A DNA stretch of 64,000 nt from Kudoa neothunni (taxonomy: Eukaryota > Cnidaria): NCBI GenBank assembly GCA_964304625.1, contig OZ199838.1, positions 5,270,001 through 5,334,000 on the forward strand, written 5' to 3'. The notes under the pieces were generated by a model. The model had not been told where the DNA came from. It saw only the letters and a list, made by a program, of their open reading frames with translations, and did not search any database. The first letter of the stretch is position 1. Each line of letters starts with the position of its first letter. The translations under genes were made by a program, and so were the position numbers. Positions 58,519 to 64,000 of the stretch are shown here, in pieces.

Positions 58519-61504
58519 ATGAATTACAATGCGGAGAATTTAACAGCGGAACAGAAAAGAAGAATTGAACGAAATCATAAAATTGCTCTTGAAAAATTGC
58601 GCCTAAAACGGCTACAAAATGCATCAAATGAGCAGCCGAAAAATGCATTTGACGTTATTACCAGGGCCGGGAAAACTATGAAAACTCCTGTTGGTAATCT
58701 ACCGTCAGGATTAAATAAATGTATGAGATGAGACCAGGAAAATATAACTAGATTTATTATCTATTTTATCGCTTAAAATTCATCGACACATCAATATTTT
58801 TGTTGTTTGTTTACATATTTTATCTATAGCAACCTATATAAAACCATCAAAAGGTCCCCTCAATGTGACTCTGTTTTTGAATAAATTGAACGAGTTTGGA
58901 GTGCAATTTCCGTTTGATGAGAAATTGGTGCAGCTGTGCAAAAATACGGTTGAGAGAAGATATGGTAAATTTTTTGTGGATTTAGAAGAAAATCATTTAA
59001 ACTAATGACAGATCCACCGAATAAAATGTGGTTTTTCCCGTTGAAAGAGTATCCCGGTTTTGGTAGATAGTTAAAGTGGCGGTTGTTTTGATAAATTTTT
59101 ACAGTTCAGCAATTAAAAAAATTACCCATCGCCAATTACCAATTGGTGGAAATACCCAAGAGCGTTCTTGAACTTCAACTTTCAATTCATTCTCACGCCC
59201 ACAGCGCCAAAGATATCTCACTCGATAAAATCGATTCTACAATAATAAACAGATTGATGCCATTTCAAATTGATGCAGTAAAGTAGTTGCCACTACTAAT
59301 ATTTTCTGCTAACAGTAATTATTTAAAGATTTGCTATATTGAATAATGGAAGAATACTACTGGCTGATGACATGGGACTTGGTAAGACCGTCCAAGCATT
59401 GGCTATTGCTAGTTATTACCGCGATGAGTGGCCATTGTTAATAGTAACACCCTCCTCTTTGAGACACACTTGGAAAGAAGTGAGTTTTTTGTAGATTGGT
59501 TTTCAGCAGTATTTAATGGAATTATTTTCTTGAGCTGCTGTTTGTAGGCGATATGTGAGTGGTTATCCACTTTTATTGCTCCTTGTGACATTAACGTGAT
59601 ATATACAGCGAAAGATTTCCACCTAACTCTTCCCATCACTATTGTCAGTTATGAGCTACTCGCCAAATTTATTGCTATGAACCATGGCATCAAATTCAAC
59701 ATAATAATTGGTGTATCTTAATTATTTTATTGCTGTGATAGATTTAACTTGAAAATAATCATTTTTATGATTAATAGTTATTGGTTAACATTAACTGTTG
59801 GATTATGAATTAAATTTAGGATGAGTCCCATTACTTAAAAAATAGAAATGCATATAGAACTAAAGCATTTATGAATGTTGCAGTAGTATATGAAAATTAT
59901 GTGATATGGTGGTCTGACGCTTTGTTAGGGCTGCAAACGAATAATTTTGTTATCCGGAACTCCAGCATTATCTAAGCCTGTCGAATTATACGCTCAAATC
60001 AAAACCATAGCACCTTCATTTTTCCCCAATTTTCATCTGTTTGGGGTACGTTATTGTAATGCTACGAAGGTATAGAAATAAGACAGAAAAATTCTTGCAT
60101 GATTGTTTATTAAAGACAAATTTTGGTTGGACTTACGATGGTTGTTCAAATGTGAATGAATTGAAGTTTATTCTACAATCCAAACTAATGATAAGGTTCT
60201 CCATAGTCATCGATTTGGGAATGATTATAAATAGGCGACTTAAGTCAGATGTCACTCAAGATTTACCACCAAAAACTCGAAAAATTGTATCATCTTGCAC
60301 TTACTCACTTGTATATAATCTTAACCTAGATATACCTTGACCCCACGCTTATTACCTATTCAAAATTATCGGAATGTAGCAATAGTATAAAGAAAATGAA
60401 ATCCAAGGTAGTTAGCTTCCAATGTTCAAATTCTGAATAGATAAAAAGGAGAAATTTTTTCATTAATAACAACTATTTAGGCATCTCTACGATCGAAAAT
60501 ATTGGAATACTTTGGACTGACCGCCAAAGCTAAAGCTGCGGCTGTTTGGTAGAAGAAAGATTGATCTTCTTTATAGGTTAACGTTGGTTTTGATTTAAGT
60601 GACTATATACAAGACAGAATGGAAACTGAAAAAAAATTTATAATTTTTGCTCATCACCAGTACATGCTTGATACTATCGAAGAGTTTCTGAGCAGTAAAG
60701 TATATCTTACATAGTAGGCCAAATCAACCCTACCACCTTTACCAACTATGTCCTGTATTATTAGATCATCCTTAAAACTGAAGTTTTTAGTTTACAGATT
60801 CATTTAAATTTAAATTATTTAATTCGTAATTGCGATAATATCTGAATTTGGAAAGTCTAATTTATAAACATGGTGGATAACATTGAAAATTTTATTGAAG
60901 GGATGTGAACATATTCGAATTGATGGTTCCACAAAGCCTCAACTAAAGCAGCATTATGTTGATCAATTTCAAAATAATCCAAATATTTTGGTAGCCATAC
61001 TATCAATCACATCGGTGTGTACAGGTCTATATCTTGTTGTTAACAACTCAGAATTAAACAATCGGATCAAGGTCTCACAATAACTAATGCAAACTCTGTC
61101 GTATTTGCTGAGTTATTCTGGAATCCAGGAGTATTCTTTTTATATTCCTAACCGATCATATTGTAACAAAAATACCTTAAACGTTTTAAGATTCTCGCTC
61201 AAGCTGAAGATAGAATCTATCGAATAGGCCAAAAATCTGCCGTAACCGCTATCTATCTTATTGCCAAATCAACATGTGACGATTATATGTGGCCCCTTAT
61301 TCGAAGCAAACTTCAAATATTGCAAGGTGTTGGTGTGAATTCACATGATATTTCTAGCGGCTTGTCTATAGATGTTATGGTAATAATAGTGTTGATGAAA
61401 TGGGGCGTATATTGGTTCGAATCTTTTAGGATTCCACAAAAATTACCTTGGACACTTTATTCTCAAACGATGAAGATAATTTTGGGGACCAAACAGAATT
61501 TTAA
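58519..61504 (+). CDS. SMARCAL1: SMARCAL1/HARP annealing helicase
   Basis: Sixteen or more exons (first 58519-58720, then 58830-58964, 59012-59056, 59105-59282, 59329-59479, 59548-59712, 59820-59882, 59929-60069, 60116-60195, 60235-60286, 60330-60407, 60481-60543, 60577-60699, 60901-61024, 61072-61130, 61191 onward) stay in phase. SMARCAL1 rewinds RPA-coated DNA and restarts stalled forks. The N-terminus [20 protein letters not shown] is the RPA-binding helix. One HARP domain follows ([20 protein letters not shown] to [10 protein letters not shown]); vertebrates have two. The SNF2 core has [20 protein letters not shown], a DESH box, [62 protein letters not shown] and [13 protein letters not shown]. 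About 660 aa against 954 in human. After about 61378 the C-terminus is ambiguous: the frame stays open to 61511, or very short introns lead to an acidic end at 61504. Confidence 0.88.
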
Positions 61505-61511
61505 TTTATAA

Positions 61512-63581
61512 TTACTTTGACAACTCTGAGATTTTATTAAGCCGAAATTTTTTTATAAAATATTTTTATTTATAGCCAATATTGAAATCTAAAGTTATTC
61601 GCGAAACATCTCATCCTTCTTTAGTGTGTGGGAATAAAGAAAAATAATTGATTTAAACTTCAATAATATGGTACGGATATTAAAATTTCATATTATTCCA
61701 GCTGTGTAAAATGAATAAATCTCTAATCGTTATCAGAATAACACTATAAGTTTACCTTAGCTGTTCCGTGTTATATTTTTTATGTAAATTTAATATATAT
61801 TGTTTTTAATATTTAACAGATAATCTCTTGATTATTTAAAGTATTGGTACTCATTTTGGCAACCACCGATTAACTTAACCCTCTAAGCCAGCGAAAAATT
61901 CCATCCTCTAACGGGTATGAGATGAAAAACACACTAGACTTTTTTCGCTTAAATTTGCTCAAAAATAATTTTGAATTTATTTGAGAATTTTTAGCAAATT
62001 CAATCGATAGAATTTGGAGTATATTTATATCTATTACAAACTTAATCCGTTTCGGCATTGTTCAAATTAATCATTGTGGATTATTTTAAACGAATAATAA
62101 GGCCTTGCGTTAAGTAGTGTAAAAAATAAGTTATTATCTGACTCACTACTAAGGGAATATATATGATCAAAGAATTCGCTGAAATCGCTTGTCTTAATTC
62201 TCCCTAAGCCCGTTAGAGGATGGAATTTTTTTGGGCACGACCTGAACTTATACTTTAGTCAAGCTTTTGATATGTGGTACATTTAATAAATATAGGAAGA
62301 TGGCGTAAATTTCAATTTTCTATGAGAAGGTTGTAAAATTTTTAATTTGATTGAGATAATTCAATGTAAAAAATAAAATAGTCTTTGAATGATCCTGGGG
62401 TCGATTTTTGCAAATTTATTGAAGTATGAGTCTACTATAAATTATTATTAAATAGTACAGTTGATTGTAATAATTTTTAAGTTCGAACTTTGAAGTAAAC
62501 TCTTATCATTTATGTATCCAAATTCTATTTAATGAACGCCAAATATAGTAATTTTGTTAAATTTGATATGCTAAAACAATTTTTTGTATAAATTCAAAAG
62601 TTAAACGAAAATTAATACAATTTCTAGTTATAATGGTGTCGCAAATAGAGACGTTAAATTAACAAACAATAGATAAATGGTAAATTCTGAGTATAATGAA
62701 AGTTAGTAAATCTGAATTAATCATTATTTTTACTAAAATTTTTAATATTATTTATTCTCAGATAATTAAGCTCTTACTGTCTTGAGGTTTCCATCGATGG
62801 TAGTTGCCGAGGGGCATTTCCAAGATGTTAAGGTATCAATAAATAATCATAGACTACCTTCATACTACAAATATCAATAGTTAACGCTCCTTTTTCTATG
62901 ATATAAAAATTAAATTATTTTCGTGTTTATTTGTTATATTAATTCTATAATTAGTAGATCAAAGCCCACCACAAACCACCGGGGTAACATTGGGGCTTAA
63001 GTTCTGAAGATTTTGTGTTATTAATTTATTCAAACCTAATTAGAACATTCGCTGTGAAAAAGTTTTGAGTAATATTAAATGCTCCCAAGGTTAATCTCAT
63101 TATAATCCCATACGTGTAATTTCGTACAATATTCGTAGGTCATCGCTCACGCTAGTAAAGAATAAACTGTTTCATTTTACAAAAAATGAATTTTATTTAT
63201 TGGTCGGAAAATTTAATGCCAAAATCTTACTATATGGCAAACTGAAAAGACAGAGGATTCATTGCTATAAAAATATTTGAATGTTATAATCCAACCGAAT
63301 TTGTTTATGTATCGGTCTTTGAATCTTTAGTTCGATGTAAAAATTTTTCATGAATAATATTTTAACGAGAAATGGCCAATAATTAAAAATTCACTTGAAC
63401 GAATGGATGAATGAATAACAATTGCTTTATTGGTCTGGTGCATTTTCATATTAACGCTGATGTTGTGAGTTGTATTCTGATGGTCTTTTCTTTTGGATAA
63501 AGTTGAGTAATTATCGAATTATGATTTGTTCTTGGTTGCATGAGAAAATAAAATACAACTGGCTACAATTTTTGTTATAAA
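61512..63581. other. AT-rich intergenic DNA
   Basis: Holds a pair of perfect 22-bp inverted repeats (61894-61915 and 62209-62230). No exon recognised. Confidence 0.5.
61894..62230. repeat. Perfect 22-bp inverted repeat pair, 293 bp apart
   Basis: The left arm begins AAAAATTCCATCCTCTAACG and is the exact reverse complement of 62209-62230. A TTAACCCTC string lies 20 bp outside the left arm, reminiscent of piggyBac-type ends, but no matching right end was found. It may be a small MITE or a hairpin-forming repeat. Confidence 0.6.
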
Positions 63582-64000
63582 TAGGGACTGCATTTTTCGA
63601 GGTCTATTTTTTTCGGCGGCAATTTGATTGTACTCGTTTAGTTTTGGAACTGTTGAAATGGGAAGAAAGCGCAGATAAATCGATAGCTTTTTGAATGAAT
63701 GGAGCGATTTAGAAAAAGCGGATGACTCGTTAACATGAAAATATTGCAAAATAAAAATTCCACTTCAGAAAAACTTATATCGACGAAATCATTTTTTGAG
63801 AAATCTTCCTCTCTACCAAATATATTTTATAGAGATAAGGCAAACAATGATCTTAAGATGGATTTAGTGTCTATTGTTGCCTTTGGTGGACTTGCATTGT
63901 CATTACTTGACAGGGAACACACGCTACGTAAATTCCTACCAAAATATCGTTGGCTGTCTCGATCCTTGCCAGACAGTCGTTCATTGATAAAAAAGTACTT
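63582..64000 (+). mobile_element. Third hAT copy, running off the right edge
   Basis: Starts TAGGGACTGCATTTTTCGA, matching the terminal sequence of the hAT element at 20114-22088. A frame starting MGRKRR at 63658 follows, with WSDLEKADDSL and a KYCK finger remnant, then MDLVSIVAFGGLALSLLD, LRKFLPKYRWLSRSLPDSR, parallel to the other copy's MDLVKIVLFDGLPFQ and SRSLPDGRVL. At least one stop codon lies in the BED region. The rest is outside the window. Confidence 0.8.

Overview
The window is AT-rich nuclear DNA of an animal. The genes are cut by many very short GT-AG introns: most are 41-65 bp, the shortest 31-33 bp, and several show a CTAAT-type branch-point motif near the 3' splice site. The gene set is animal-like: KANSL3, ABT1/ESF2, a pallidin-like BLOC-1 subunit, a WDR53-like protein, an SLC7 transporter, GPATCH11, NOB1, beta-tubulin, ATG16L1, PRPF4 and SMARCAL1. 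Proteins are divergent and often shorter than vertebrate forms. A small, compact, fast-evolving invertebrate (of the orthonectid, dicyemid or other microscopic-animal kind) fits, but the phylum cannot be fixed from this sequence alone.

Layout. 1-5.1 kb: end of a small hAT element, a possible tRNA-derived SINE, an apparently intact Merlin transposase. 5.1-8.7 kb: KANSL3 (+) convergent with an unrecognised two-exon gene (-). 10.4-14.1 kb: a decayed Tigger/pogo copy, then a nearly complete one with terminal repeats and TA duplications. 14.2-15.0 kb: ABT1/ESF2. 15.4-22.1 kb: a Tigger/jerky-like MITE, an inverted-repeat element, a second Merlin copy and a nearly complete hAT element with 8-bp duplications. 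23.4-25.0 kb: BLOC1S6-like (+) and WDR53-like (-), tail to tail with 12 bp between stops. 26.3-27.9 kb: a non-coding hAT element. 28.8-31.9 kb: SLC7 transporter and GPATCH11, divergent. 33.8-35.8 kb: a hidden multi-exon unknown gene facing NOB1. 36.9-41.2 kb: beta-tubulin with a piggyBac element inside an intron and three reading-frame breaks. 42.2-44.6 kb: a broken hAT copy and a Tigger-type MITE. 46.8-48.3 kb: a small unrecognised three-exon gene and a SINE. 49.3-54.1 kb: ATG16L1 (-) and PRPF4 (+), head to head. 54.3-58.0 kb: MITE and SINE fragments. 58.5-61.5 kb: SMARCAL1. From 63.6 kb a third copy of the hAT family runs off the right edge.

The genes are unrelated housekeeping functions (chromatin, ribosome biogenesis, splicing, autophagy, replication-fork repair, transport), not a pathway cluster. 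What links them is packing: divergent or convergent pairs with little space, and a palindromic GCGCAYGCGC-like motif just upstream of several start codons. Mobile DNA is almost entirely cut-and-paste DNA transposons (Merlin, Tigger/pogo, hAT, piggyBac and their MITEs) plus tRNA-type SINEs. I recognised no retrovirus-like, LINE or Polinton element. I did not find a convincing new multi-gene system; the least explained items are three small intron-containing genes of unknown function, the damaged and tail-less beta-tubulin, and an inverted-repeat element with a perfect internal palindrome.
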